From: Ailanthus altissimus | Taxonomy: Eukaryota; Streptophyta; Magnoliopsida; Sapindales; Simaroubaceae | DNA: 64,000 bases | Direction: 5' to 3' | Assembly (NCBI GenBank): GCA_946807835.1 | Contig: OX327700.1 | Location: forward strand, 21,488,001-21,552,000 | Part shown: positions 1-11,100 of the stretch, one piece after another | Numbering within the stretch: the first letter of the stretch is position 1 | Layout: each line of letters opens with the position of its first letter | Program-made: the position numbers and the translations under genes | Notes under the pieces: model-generated | Seen by the model: the letters and a program-made list of their open reading frames with translations, nothing else | Database searches by the model: none | Told to the model about the DNA's origin: nothing

Positions 1-2
1 TG

Positions 3-992
3 ATGTATTTGCTTCTATACATCGATAATATGTTGATCGCATGTAAGAATATGGAAAAAATACAGAAGCTCAAGAAGCAGTTGAGTGGCAAGTTTGAAAT
101 GAAGGATTTGGGAACAGCAAAGAGAATTTTGGGTATGGATATTGTGAGGGAAAGAAGAGATATTATCTTCCTATCCCAATAGCGATATATATTTAAAATT
201 CTATAGAAGTTTGGTATGTCCAACGTAAAGGTTGTCTCTACTCCTTTGGTCATGTATTTCAGACTTTCAGCAGCACAGTCGCCGACATCCAAAGAGAAGA
301 AACTATAGATAAGTAAAGTACCGTATACAAGCACTGTAGGGAGCATCATATATGCAATGGTTTAAACAAGACCAGACATAACACAGACTGTGAGTATAGT
401 GAGTAGAAACATGGCAAATTCGGGTAAGGATCACTAGCTTGCAGTAAAGTAGATTCTGAGATATCTCAATGGGACGTCAAATCATGAGTTGATGTATAAG
501 AGCGATGAGGACAACAGTGAAATAGTAAGAGAGTACGTAGACTCATATTATACAGGTGATCTAGACAAGAGACGATAATTGACGAGCTACGTATTCATAG
601 TGTTTGGGTGTAGTGTATGTTGGAGATCAGTTCTACAACATGTGGTTACACTATCTACCACAGAGGCGGCGTACATAGCTGTTGGTAAAGTTATCAAGAA
701 GGTCGCGTGGTTAAAAGGCATATGCGCGGAGGTATTGGCTAGTGAAGATGTGAACACCGGTGTATATTGTGATAGCCATAGTGCCATACATCTAAGCAAG
801 CATCAAGTCTTCCACGAGAGGTCAAAACACATTGATGTGAGGCTCCATTACATTCAAGAGATTGTCCAAAGTGGTAAAGTTAATCTAACGAAGATAACGT
901 TGTCTAAAAATCCTGCTGATATGTTGACTAAGCCACTGCCCTCGGTTAAGTTCATCCTATGCAAGGACTTAACCAAAGTCACTATTTTATGA
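3..992 (+). mobile_element. Ty1/copia polyprotein remnant: end of reverse transcriptase plus RNase H (decayed)
   Basis: Reading from base 3 gives the end of a copia reverse transcriptase. The usual YVDDM catalytic box is read as YIDNM, so the second Asp is Asn, and it is followed by MKDLG and LGM motifs. Stops interrupt the frame at 180-182 and 204-206 and again further on. From 579 an open stretch to the stop at 990-992 encodes a copia RNase H with the STTEAAY, YCDSHSAIHL and RSKHIDVRLHYI motifs and the terminal NPADMLTKPLP. This is the 3' end of a plus-strand element whose 5' part lies outside the window. Multiple stops and the altered active site mean it cannot be autonomous. Family identity is secure from motif order; the exact lineage is not resolved. 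Confidence 0.9.
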
Positions 993-1052
993 GGGTGGCC
1001 GAAGATACGGAAATAAGAAATCAAGTTGCTTTGTGGATAATTTTGAATCAAT

Positions 1053-1060
1053 GAGGGGAT
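1053..1060 (+). other. Polypurine tract of the copia element
   Basis: A short purine-rich run (GAGGGGAT) lies 60 bases after the RNase H stop and immediately before the TGTGAGAATATTGG start of the LTR, where the plus-strand primer of a copia element is expected. Confidence 0.55.
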
Positions 1061-1221
1061 TTGTGAGAATATTGGTTAAAAATCATCGAGATATGATTTG
1101 GAGAGCAAGCCAAGCGCATAGAGTGCGTGAGGATCGAAGACGGGCGCGAAAGAAGACGAAAAAATGAATAAGGCTGTGCTAGGCATAAACGCCGCGGCGA
1201 CCAAGAGTGGGCGTCGCGGCC

Positions 1222-1393
1222 CCCAAACCAAAATGTGAGCATCACGGCGCCCAAACCAGAATGTGAGCACCGCGGTGTCAGGGTATAGGGTAAACCCCTG
1301 GTCGCCGTGGGACCCAAACCAGAACGTGAGCGTCGCGACGCCCAAACCAGAATGTGAGCGCCGCGGTGCCAGGGTATAGGGTAAACCTAGAAC
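1222..1393 (+). repeat. GC-rich tandem repeats in the LTR U3 region
   Basis: The motif CCCAAACCARAAYGTGAGC starts at 1222, 1250, 1313 and 1341. The spacing 28, 63, 28 gives a two-level repeat: a 28-bp pair inside a 91-bp unit present twice (1222-1312 and 1313-about 1393). Each unit also carries CAGGGTATAGGGTAAACC. The block is far richer in G+C than its surroundings and sits just upstream of the TATA boxes. That is where copia elements such as Tnt1 carry enhancer repeats; an enhancer role here is inference. Confidence 0.75.
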
Positions 1394-1402
1394 GTCCTAA
1401 AG

Positions 1403-1448
1403 TCTATATAAAGGGTAAACCCAGGACGTCTTAAAGCCTATATAAAGG
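1403..1448 (+). promoter_or_regulatory. Duplicated TATA boxes of the LTR promoter
   Basis: TCTATATAAAGG at 1403-1414 and CCTATATAAAGG at 1437-1448 lie inside a short duplicated stretch (GGTAAACC, GACGTC/ACGTCC, TAAAG, TATATAAAG). Either could drive retrotransposon transcription starting around 1470-1480. They lie downstream of the GC-rich U3 repeats, as expected for an LTR promoter. Confidence 0.6.
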
Positions 1449-1532
1449 CTCTCAATTAGCTTGTAAACACGTCTTTGTGATAACCCAAGAGTTCTTTGTG
1501 ATTATTGAAGTAATCTTAGTGATTAAATTTTC

Positions 1533-2430
1533 TTTGTGGTTCTTAGTGAGAGAAAATTCCTAGAGTGCAAGAAAGAGTTGTTCTTTGTGATCTTTCTTAT
1601 AAAATGCATACATTGTGAGTGTTTTGTGATTCAATAATAAGAGTATGCGATCTTGATCCACCGTGGACGTAGGCAAGTTGTTGAACCACGTAAATTTTGT
1701 GTGTTCTTCTTCTACCCTTTCTCTCTTTAATTCCTTAATAACTTGCTCTATATATATTTCCTTGGGTAATTTTGCTTGTTTGTGTGCTTCTGCTTCAATA
1801 ATTTATAATATCATGCTATTATTAATAGATCATAGTAATAATTATTTGTACCCCCATTGACATTTATAATAACAATTATTATTTATAACATTTAATTATT
1901 ATTCAAAATAATTTTAAATAATTATTTTACCTTACTTATTTTTATTAGCAAGGTTAATAAGTCAATTTAAGGTAAAATAATTTGTAGTTCTTAGTGAGAG
2001 AAAATTATTAAAGTGCAAGAAAGAGTTGTTCTTTGTGATCTTTCTTGTAAAAGGTATACTTTGTGAGTGCCTTGTGATTCAATAATAAGAGTATGTGATC
2101 TTGATCCACTGTGGACGTAAGCAAGTTATCGAACCACGTAAATTTTATGTGTTCTTCTTTTACCCTTTTTTCTCTTTAATTCCTTAATAACTTGTTCTGC
2201 ATATATTTGCTTGGGTGATTTTATTTGTTTGTGCACTTCCACTTCAACAATTTATAATATCGTGTCATTATTAATAGATCATAGTAATAATTATTTGTAC
2301 CCCCATTGACATTTATAATAACAATTATTATTTATAATATTTAATTAATTATTCAAAATAATTTTGAATAATTATTTTACCTTACTTATTTTTATTAGCA
2401 AGGTTAATAGGTCAATTTAAGGTAAAACAA
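1533..2430 (+). repeat. About 450-bp direct tandem duplication spanning the LTR end
   Basis: Copy 1 (1533-1980) and copy 2 (1981-2430) align almost base for base. Both start TTTGTRGTTCTTAGTGAGAG and end GTCAATTTAAGGTAAAAYAA. The unit begins within the LTR, crosses its presumed right end and runs into flanking sequence, so it arose after the element was in place. Differences are scattered substitutions plus a 2-bp indel, which suggests an old event. Confidence 0.9.
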
Positions 2431-2733
2431 TTTATGAACCAAATTATACCACTTGTCAACATCCTAAGAGTTAATAACTTATGTTAACTAATTATATAAT
2501 GCACTTAACAATTAAGTCTTGAAAAATCTACATCCCAATGGATCTTTAAACAAATATCTAGTTTGCTGGAAGAGCAGAGATATAGGTCTGCTACCCTAGT
2601 GCACAACGAGTACACTTCATATTGTGAGACTCTCTAGGTCTATGCCTGATTTGTCATATGAAACTCCTTCATACATCCGTAAACGATGCCCTACATACAC
2701 GTTACAGATATTACAAAGCAGCGCGTTAGAGTA
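2431..2733. other. No gene seen; diverged repeat motif
   Basis: There is no open frame of note. The motif TGGAAGAGCAGAGATATAGG near 2568 also occurs once in each copy of the following tandem duplication, so this may be a diverged third relative of that repeat. Confidence 0.4.
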
Positions 2734-3631
2734 TACAAGTTGAGGTTATAGCATATACGTTTAATCCCTCAATCATTGATATCCTAGAAGAGCAGAGATA
2801 TAGATCATCACCATCAAATCTCTATTTGCCCAACCTTGAATTTATCTCCAGATTTGTATTTCCATAAACAATATCTGTAAACACTTTTGCGATATTGTTT
2901 ATTTGCGATATTGTTTAGCCCTATAGAAAATATTCTCAAGGTTTATACTTATGGCCACAAGATTTTTTAAAATACAATATCGGAGCATCAGAATATACAA
3001 CGCACTCATCTAAGCTAAAGGAACTCATATCTACGCACATCAGACTCCATGAGTATCAAACCATACTCAGCGATACCCAGCGATCAAACCATGAAAGATT
3101 TTTTACATGTGTGGAACCAAAATATCATGGATCACTCACAAGCTCATTATGACACTCAGGTCAAAAGACCGTGAATATTGCTCAACTCATACAAGTTGAG
3201 GTTATAACATATACGTATAATCCCTCTATCATTAATATCCTGGAAGAGCAGAGATATAGATCATCATCATCAAATCTCTATTTGCCCAACCTTGAATTTA
3301 TCTCTAAATTTGTATTTCTATAAACAATATCCACAAACACTTTTGCGATATTGTTTAGCCCAATAGAAAATATTCTCAGGGTTTATACTTATAGCCACAA
3401 GATTTTCTGAAATACAATATCGGAGCATCAGGATATATAACTTATTCATATAAGCTAAAGGATCTCATATCTACGCATATCAAACTCTATGAGTATCAGA
3501 CCATACTCAACGATACCCAGCGGTCAGACCATGAAAGGTTTCTGACATATGTGGAACTAAAGTATCACGGATCACTCATAAGTACACCGTGGCGCTCAAC
3601 TTAAAGGACCAAGAATACTACTCAACTCAAA
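2734..3631. repeat. 456-bp direct tandem duplication
   Basis: Copy 1 is 2734-3189 and copy 2 is 3190 to about 3631. Both start TACAAGTTGAGGTTATARCA and share AGAGCAGAGATATAGATCATC, CAAATCTCTATTTGCCCAAC and TTTTGCGATATTGTTTAGCC. Copy 1 has an internal partial repeat of GATATTGTTTA. No coding frame or known element end is visible. It may be untranslated or LTR sequence of an old retroelement, but I cannot identify it. Confidence 0.85.
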
Positions 3632-4023
3632 AAAAAACCTTCTATTGATGACTTTATAAGATGTCTGTTAGAGGTCTTCGTGAGTCTATTCAATACCCAG
3701 TCCTCACTGAATACCTATATCTCTATACAAGCTTTTACTAAGCTTATGATTTGCTAAGACTAATCATTTGGACCATACAGATATAGACATACACTAATTT
3801 ATATTATTGAATTTCACCGATAGACTTACATCGATGTAATTAGATCAGAAATATATTATTTGAGAACATATTTGCACAATAACATTTTTTAGCACCATCT
3901 GCAACCCTTTACAGTTACGTCATTACTAATATATTCTCAGGTTTTTGTCCTATTTCAGATAAGACTCTAACTCCTTAGATTTTACTAACTCTTATAACAT
4001 GATAACTCTTAACACTATTAACT
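3632..4023. other. Gene-free sequence left of the solo LTR
   Basis: No coding or RNA signal is seen. The last 70 bases contain repeated AACTCTTAACACT-like words that continue on the other side of the solo LTR at 6803-6845, so the two flanks were contiguous before insertion. Confidence 0.5.
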
Positions 4024-4028
4024 CTTAA
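4024..4028. repeat. Target-site duplication, left copy
   Basis: CTTAA directly abuts the TG of the solo LTR and is repeated exactly at 6803-6807. Confidence 0.85.
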
Positions 4029-6802
4029 TGTAATATCCAATCCCTATTAGTAGTATTGGCGCCTAGATTTCGGTATAGAGTAAATAAGACACCGTAGGGT
4101 TACTCGATTTTAACCCTATTAGAAATATTCCCTTTATAGTGCACGTGAGAGATATTAGACCTAATTTGATAATTTCACACTTGATCGGTGCGCTGGACGA
4201 CCTTAGAATATTTTTAGAATTTTTCTCTATTGGCTTAGAAAAAGAAATCCTAATTTACTACATGAAATTTCCATTTAAGGGTTATGAATGGAACAAGCCT
4301 TTGTTGAGAAACATAATCCATATATTAGAGAATGGACCAATTAGAAGAAATCTCATGGATTGCCAAGTTGGAAGTTCTAGTTAGTTCTTTGAATTATTCT
4401 AACTAGATAGTTACAAATGAACTAATTACATAATTAATTTTTAACTAATGGCAAATTAGTAATTTTGAGAAAGTTGAAGGGCAAAATGGTAAATTGAGGG
4501 AGGACTATAAATATGTTGGAAGTGTGTAGAATTTTGAAGAAGATCAAAAGCAAACACTTAGAGCAAAAGAGAGAAAATTCGAGCTTGGAAAGGGGGGCTG
4601 CTACAGTGACCTTTCAAGTTTTGTTTTCATGATTTTTCATGTGTAATCAAGCCAAAATAAGGTTACAAACCAATCCCTAAGCTCAATTGAAGTCTCTATT
4701 AGTGGAAAATCAAGAAAAAGAGGTCAGAAAAGCATCTTTTATGAGTTTGATAAGTGAGATTTCAAGAATATTTTAATTGATGTTCTTATATGTATTCTTG
4801 GCTTAGATTGAGTTGAATTCTAGTGTGGAGCTTGAAGGAGTCATCAATTTGAAGAAATTGACAAGGTGAGAATTAGGGTTTTTGGTGATTTTGTTGTAGA
4901 GATTTCAATTGGTTGTAATTAGGGCTTTAGAATGAAATTGGCATGATTTTGTTGTAATTGGAACAAGAAATTGAGAAAAGGAATGTGTTGGAACCTAGGG
5001 TGAAATTCTGCCACTTTAGGGAAGTTAGGAATTAAGTGGTGTTTTGATTGAATTATTGTGTGTAAATGGTGCATATTGTGAATTGAATGTATATGGTTGA
5101 TGGAAAAACCAAAAATGAAGAAAATGGGACATAATTGTCCATGTTGAAAAGGTGAAGGGCAATTATGTCCAACCAAGTTATAAGGTGTTCAATAATTTTC
5201 AGGGCGCCGGATGATGAATTAGTTTCGATTATGGCTCCGTAACTAAAATCGGGAAGTAGTTTACATCCGAGCTTTGTATGCCGATTAGGGCATTTATTAG
5301 TTAAATGAGATTCTAGTATTCGATTTGGTCCTAAATGTCATTTATGGCGCGTAGGTGAAGATAACAGAGAGCGTTAACGGGAGCAGAAATCGGGAGCGAA
5401 ATTGAGCGCGGAGCGGTTGTGAGTGAAAATCTGCCATTTCTTTTACTTTTCGGTTATTATGTTTTTGCACAATGACTATGTGTGTTTTATGAGCTTTCGA
5501 TGCATAAACATGATTTATGATCTTGATATATTCATAGACATACTTTTACATGATCGATTTGCGAAACAGTTTTAAAATTCTACATTTGTTTTAAAGGCCA
5601 TTGGTACCCTCAGATTGTAGTGGTGATGATTGTATTAGACCCAGCCGGTATATCCCGTGCATATGGGCAGGTCTTGGGGGTGTGTCACTAACTCCGGAAA
5701 ATCGGGAAGTTGAGTCATGTGAGTGGCTCTATGTGTACGGGGTATTGTCTCGCTATATGCATGCGATGTAGGATTCCGCTGCATAGCCAGTGAGATGTCT
5801 TGAGATGTCACTGTGGGTGCTGCTAGTTGAGGTGCCCCATGACCTACTCACGTATGCGGTGCTAGTTGAGTCGCTGCATGGGTATAGAGCTTTAGGGTTA
5901 CCATTGGTACAGGTTAGAAAGAAAATGGTCGAGCGAGAATTTTACTAGTTTTTGATTTACCGATAGCATTTATGCATTTATATGCACACAGCAGTTATTA
6001 TGTTATACAGATTCTGAATATAGTTTTCCAAAGATGTAGATAAAACCCGCTCGGCAAGATTTCATTAGCATATGATATTAGAAACCGTTTTACAGTTTTA
6101 CATCCGTTTTAGAAGCATAATTTCTGCATGTACTTTAGAAATTGCTATCTTTGTATAATATTCTTGTAATTGAAATCTCATTTACACTCACTGAGCTCCT
6201 TTAGCTCACCCATTTTATGTTTTATGTTTTTAAACCCCTTTCCCGGGTGCAGGTCTCGGTACGCAAGCTGCTGATTCTCCTGTTGCCGAGTAGTGGGCCG
6301 AATTCGAAGATCATTTTTGTACATGTAAATGTGCTAAATAGCACTCTTTACTTTATGTATAGTAATAGTAGGCATGTATATTTGTATGTATGTTTCAAAC
6401 CAATAAGAAAATATTTTGAGATTTTGATGATCATCTTTACTTTTCATGAGTATGCTCATTTTGTGATTTAAAGGAAACTTTTGAGTTGTGTTGGATTTGA
6501 TTTGGAAAGGACCGGAGGTTCGAATTGGTAGTATTGAGATGTGTTGGAATTAGAAGTGAAATGTCTTTGCAGGTTTATATGAATTTTCTGAAAAACAGGG
6601 GAAACTCTGTCCGTTTGTTTTTAAAATTAAGATGTCGTTTTCATGTATATTACTAGATCTTCTTAGTAGTAACAAGAATTGAAAAGGGGTTCGCCTCGCG
6701 GAATTTCTCAACATACCCAGTTAAGTTCGAAGGAACTTTCGTCGGGGTGCCCGGCAGGGCCGCTGGGATCTATAGTAGAGGGTTTCAGGTCGGGTCCTAT
6801 CA
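4029..6802 (+). mobile_element. Solo LTR of a Ty3/gypsy-type retrotransposon (2774 bp)
   Basis: The segment begins TGTAATATCC and ends GGTCGGGTCCTATCA, giving TG...CA termini in the style of plant Ty3/gypsy (Tekay/Del-like) LTRs that start TGTAACACCC. It is flanked by identical CTTAA 5-mers. There is no primer-binding site, polypurine tract, gag or pol inside, so it is a solo LTR left by recombination between two LTRs. A G+C-richer block at 5640-5890 contains short diverged repeats around GTGCTAGTTGAG. The 81-codon frame at 4139-4384 and the 84-codon frame at 6217-6471 are not similar to any protein I know. The TSD and termini are seen directly; lineage is inferred. Confidence 0.85.
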
Positions 6803-6807
6803 CTTAA
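6803..6807. repeat. Target-site duplication, right copy
   Basis: CTTAA immediately follows the CA end of the solo LTR and matches 4024-4028 exactly. Confidence 0.85.
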
Positions 6808-9520
6808 CACTTATTACTTTTAGTGTTGCTAACTCTTAACACTAATCTAAACTCCTTTAGACCAGATCTGAACTCCTTCAAATCATATAATGTTTAAAAT
6901 GTTACAAGCATCTTACCATTTAATAATATTAATAATTTTATTAGAAATGATAATTATATAAATATTATAATTAAATATTTATACATAACGGAATGACACG
7001 TTAGCACAAATCTCAATAGAAAATACCCTCAAAACCCCGGGATCTAGGAACCTCAAGATCTTCTGAGTCTCCACTTGTAGAAAACAATCAATCGTCATCC
7101 AATAAAAGGCCAAAAAAAGAAAAATCCATAATCTCACCTTTAGAGGAGACACAAACTGCTTGGACATTGAAAGACGCATAAGGAAACGACGTCAAGAACT
7201 TAGTAAAATAAAAAAATCAAGTGGAAGGGAAGAAAAGATAGAGAAAACTCACTTATGTCAAGGAAAATCCTCATATAAGTATAGCTTCTATAGAATTCCT
7301 CACCAAGAAATCCCTCACCAACACTAAGAAAGAATCAAATCTCCTCTAAAAGATAATTGCAGAGTATGATATGGCTACAGTAGAGCCCCGACATCAAAAG
7401 AGATGGAACTCATAGGAATTCAGAGGTCTAAAGGTGTCAGGGTCAACACACCATCTTCTAAGATCAATGCACATAGGAAGTAGTACACCTGCTTATGATA
7501 GGAATAAGCCAAGAGAAGATTGTAACAGTACATGCTCGTATGGGAAATTATCTCCTTGAAGAATATTTTTTTTAAAAATCTTTCTTTCATGTGAGTGGAA
7601 GAAAAAGATAAACTAGTCTTGTTGTTGAAATAACCAAATGAAGTGAAGACCTCATATGATACATGTACCACTTTCAATCATTAATGACCATCATATATTT
7701 TTCAAAATCGGCTTTCATATCCTTAGAGTCAAAGAACAATTTTTTATTTCTTAAGGAAAAAAGTTTGAGTTTTCCATATTTAAGAGTATAGATAATGAAT
7801 ACGTTAAATATGTATAAGCAATAAAGGGGAGGGATCATAAAATTTAGGTTAACAATGTCCTAAAAAAGGTGAAAAAGATTTGGATAGACTTAAAGTTGAG
7901 ATAAACCAGTCACATAGAGGAACTCATGAATAAGAAGGGGAATAAGGAACTTGAAACACATTAAATGTTCCCTGAACATGAAGAGTTCACCCATTTGAAT
8001 AGTCAGTAAATTGTGGAGAGATTCCCCTGCATAGAGATTCTTAATTTAGACATTTTAGTTGAAGCATTGATTTCAATTTGTTAATAGAGAAATTCTTTAG
8101 TCCCCTCACCATTGTTGCAAAATACGAAGGAAAGTTTAGGAAGTTAGAGTTTCTTAAAAAGATAATAAAATAGAGAAAGTCAAAAGTGCAAGGTTGCTTT
8201 GAAGGTAAAAGTGAATTGTGATATATTAAAATATGGGATTTTATATGCCGAAATCTAACTGCAGACGCATTCGTAAGAGGGGAAATGACGTGACTAATGG
8301 AATAGCAAAAATCAAAACAGGTAAGAAAATAAAAAAAAACTAACAAAACACTTGGCACTCACTATCAGTTAATAAAGAAGTATGTCTTAAAAAATTTCCA
8401 CTAAAGAGACATTTCTTCACTTATAAGGACATCTATTAGATCCACCTCTTATTAAGCCTAGCCAGCTAGCACCAAGTGTTCAGATCCACTTCGACAGGAG
8501 AGGCCCATGACATAGCAAACCCATTTTCTCACAAATGTAGACAAATTAACCTGAGTCTAGGTTATAATTTGACAGGTAACCAGACTCGCCAACCCATAGA
8601 TACCATTAACAGGTCATTGACACTATGAAAAGGCAAGAACGAATTGAAACTTAGCTTTGATTTCAATTATTATGCATTAGATATTATTTTTACATGATTA
8701 AAATGGGTTTAACATGTTTTTAATAAAGAATTAAATTCAGACAATATAAATTCACTTGGATATCATCAAAGACATATTTATTTTTTATTTAAAGAGCATT
8801 TATAACTAAGATCTATGGAGTTAATTACGATAATTGCTCAACAGTAACACATTGAATCTTAACTCTTATAAAAAGTTGAGCATTGATTTGTGCAAGGGAC
8901 ACTAAAAAAAAATCTTGAAACAACTACTAAAGAGATCTTTAGATCTTAAAAAGACTTGGTATTACATACAGAAAATCATTAATTTTGCTTGTTCTTACAT
9001 TATAATCCACTTGTTCACACAAGCACATCCTTTTATCTTATAAATACTAACTTGAACGTCAAAATATTTTATAATTGTGAGAAGTACACAAAAATTGCAA
9101 AATAATTTATTGTAAAGTTCGTTTCAAAAAACTTGATATAATGACAAAGTAAGAGATAAAAGACAAACTTTCCTGAAAGATAAATTTATTCGAATAATAT
9201 AAAAGAGATTAACAATTATGGTTTGGAACACTCTTTTATATTTAGATTAAATAACTTTATTTATTAAAATAAACAAGCTAGAATTTTTTATTTAATAAAA
9301 TAATATTGACTAGAGTGCAATAAACAAAAGAAATGGCAATAAAATTTAAGTTTTTAAACAAAAGATAAAAATCTTTAAAACGTTTAAAAATAAAATGATG
9401 AATTCGACCAAATTTTGACTACGCATTTAGAACTTAAATGATATTTTTTTTAACCAGTTGAATTAGATCACTGAAAGATCCCAAACTACATATTATATGT
9501 GTAATTCTAATACAAAACAT
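6808..9520. other. Gene-free, unrecognised, probably old repeat sequence
   Basis: Several minus-strand open frames of 66-105 codons (6979-7179, 7420-7677, 8041-8358) read as low-complexity hydrophobic sequence without recognisable motifs. I do not regard them as genes. A degenerate retroelement is plausible from the texture of 7000-8600 but is not supported by any domain. 8640-9500 is plain AT-rich sequence. Confidence 0.4.
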
Positions 9521-9524
9521 TACT

Positions 9525-10191
9525 ACACTTTGCTTGATAGTGCTCAATATGGAGCACGTGAAAATGGCTCGATAAATAACTTTGCTTGATAGTGCTCAAC
9601 AAATTTTTGTCAAGCAAAACTATTAGTGCTCGACAAAAGCAAAGCTTTATACTTTGCTCAACGATTTTGTTGAGTGTAAAGTTTGGCGCCTGACAAAATT
9701 GCTGAGAGTGCAGACTATAGAAATTTTTATTTGACGGTTTTGTCGAGTGCAATGTAAGACGCTCGAACAAAGCTTCAAGCAAATAAGTCATGCTTGAAGA
9801 CTCTTTTGCTCAACGATTTTGCCGAGCACCATGCACTTCACTTGACAAAATTGTCAAAAACAGACTATAGGCATTTTTGCTCGATGGTTTTGTCGAGAAT
9901 AGTGTATGGCGCTCAACAAAGTGTCAAGCAAATAAGCTATGCACCCAAACTCATCTGCTCGACAATTTTGTTGAGTCTCGTACACTGCACTTGACAAAAT
10001 CGTCGAGTAAAAATACCCACAGTCTGTGCTCGATAATATCGTCAAGCGCGATGCATAGTGCTCGACAAAATCGTCAAGCAAAGGAATTTTCAAGCGTGGG
10101 TTATTTGCTCAATGTTTTTGTCAAGCACCGTACGTTGCAGTCCACAACACTGTTGAGCAAAAATGCCCATAACCGTTGCTTGACAAAATAG
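9525..10191. repeat. Palindrome-rich satellite, about 150-bp units
   Basis: Units begin at 9654, 9804, 9955 and 10105 with the word TTTTGCTCAACGATTTTG or a near variant, giving a period of 150-151 bp. The last unit is partial and a more diverged section (9525-9653) precedes the first. Each unit holds several imperfect palindromes built on GCTCGACAAAATCGTCGAGC, facing both ways, plus a conserved AGACTATAG/CCCATA block between them. The open frames here (9794-9994, 9877-10191 and minus-strand ones) are side effects of the repeat. Such palindromic arrays resemble the subterminal repeats of CACTA transposons, but no clear CACTA terminus is seen. Confidence 0.85.
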
Positions 10192-11100
10192 TAGCTAACC
10201 CAAGCCTGCTTACCTAATACAAGTCTTCCGTCTTCAATCTTGGCCCAAATTCCTTGAGGCGAAGCTTCATGTGTAACTATTACAAAACATGTCCGGCTCA
10301 CATTACTTTGGGTTTTTGAAAAAGTAAGTGCCTTATTATTGGACTGTAGTGGTTCATTATGTAGCTAACATTAGTGATGCCACCGTTCTCAAAAGTTTAT
10401 TTAAAACAAGAAATTAAGGATACCAACAATAAAATGAGTTTTAGTTCTATTTTGTTTTTGTAATAAAATGAAAATATCTCAAGTTCATACTTCATAAATT
10501 TATCTTCAAGAGAAGTGAAAAAGAAGATTTTATTGTGCATCAACATGACTACACAATCAAAGATGAGATAGGCACAAAAACTTTACATCAAAATTTTGAC
10601 AAATTCAAAAAATTGTACTTGTAATTCAAATCAACACTACACAAACTCATTTACCACTTGAATAAGAGATAGTTATCTCAAGTTTTTGTTTAAAATTATG
10701 GGGTTTGAAATTTTATCATTACATTCATTGAATGATTAGTAAGAACCAAAAACAAGGTTTTAAGTTGCATTAAGGAATTGAATTGCATGTCAACGAAGAT
10801 ATCACTTTTTGAAATGTGTTGTGTGAATTAAAACACATTATGAGATTTATTATGGAACAAAATGTGCTTAATTAAAACAATGAATGGTGTTTTTAAGCCA
10901 AACTCTTTATTTATTCTAGTTATTGGTGTGTTAGTGTGATTGATAGTTGTCAAGCTGAGCCCAATTAATTAACATAGAAAGAGTTGGTAAACTTCCACTT
11001 ATGAAGGTGGCGTTGGAAATTGTTAGTGCTTGGATCGATTTTGACATCCAATAAATTTTGATAAATTAGAAAGAAAAGTTAGAGGAAAATGTTTGAGCTT
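10192..11100. other. Gene-free AT-rich sequence
   Basis: No coding or RNA signal is seen. The right part (about 10905-11010) recurs in diverged form at about 11500-11640. Confidence 0.5.

Larger units (their letters stand above)
1062..1799 (+). mobile_element. 3' LTR of the copia element
   Basis: The LTR begins TGTGAGAATATTGG just after the polypurine tract. It contains a GC-rich repeat block (1190-1393), two TATA boxes, and a U5-like region with the motif GATCTTGATCCACCGTGGAC near 1649. The right end is placed near 1799 (CTTCAATA). The corresponding site in the duplicated copy near 2255 reads CTTCAACA, and a related LTR at 62190 also ends in CAACA. No second LTR copy of this element is in the window, so both ends are inferred and the right end is uncertain by tens of bases. 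Confidence 0.6.

Noticed and set aside
2734..3631. Endogenous pararetrovirus as the source of the 456-bp tandem repeat
   Set aside because: No movement-protein, coat or polymerase motif and no caulimovirid-type primer site was seen.
4139..4384. 81-codon open frame
   Set aside because: Lies wholly inside the solo LTR, with no protein-family motif; LTRs often contain chance frames.
6979..8358. Three minus-strand frames (66, 85 and 105 codons) as a possible gene
   Set aside because: Low-complexity hydrophobic translations, no shared frame, no splice logic and no recognisable domain.
9794..10191. Overlapping frames on both strands
   Set aside because: Generated by the 150-bp palindromic satellite; translations repeat the same few residues.
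9525..10191. CRISPR array
   Set aside because: Regular spacing is due to a satellite without constant repeats and unique spacers, and the genome is a plant's.
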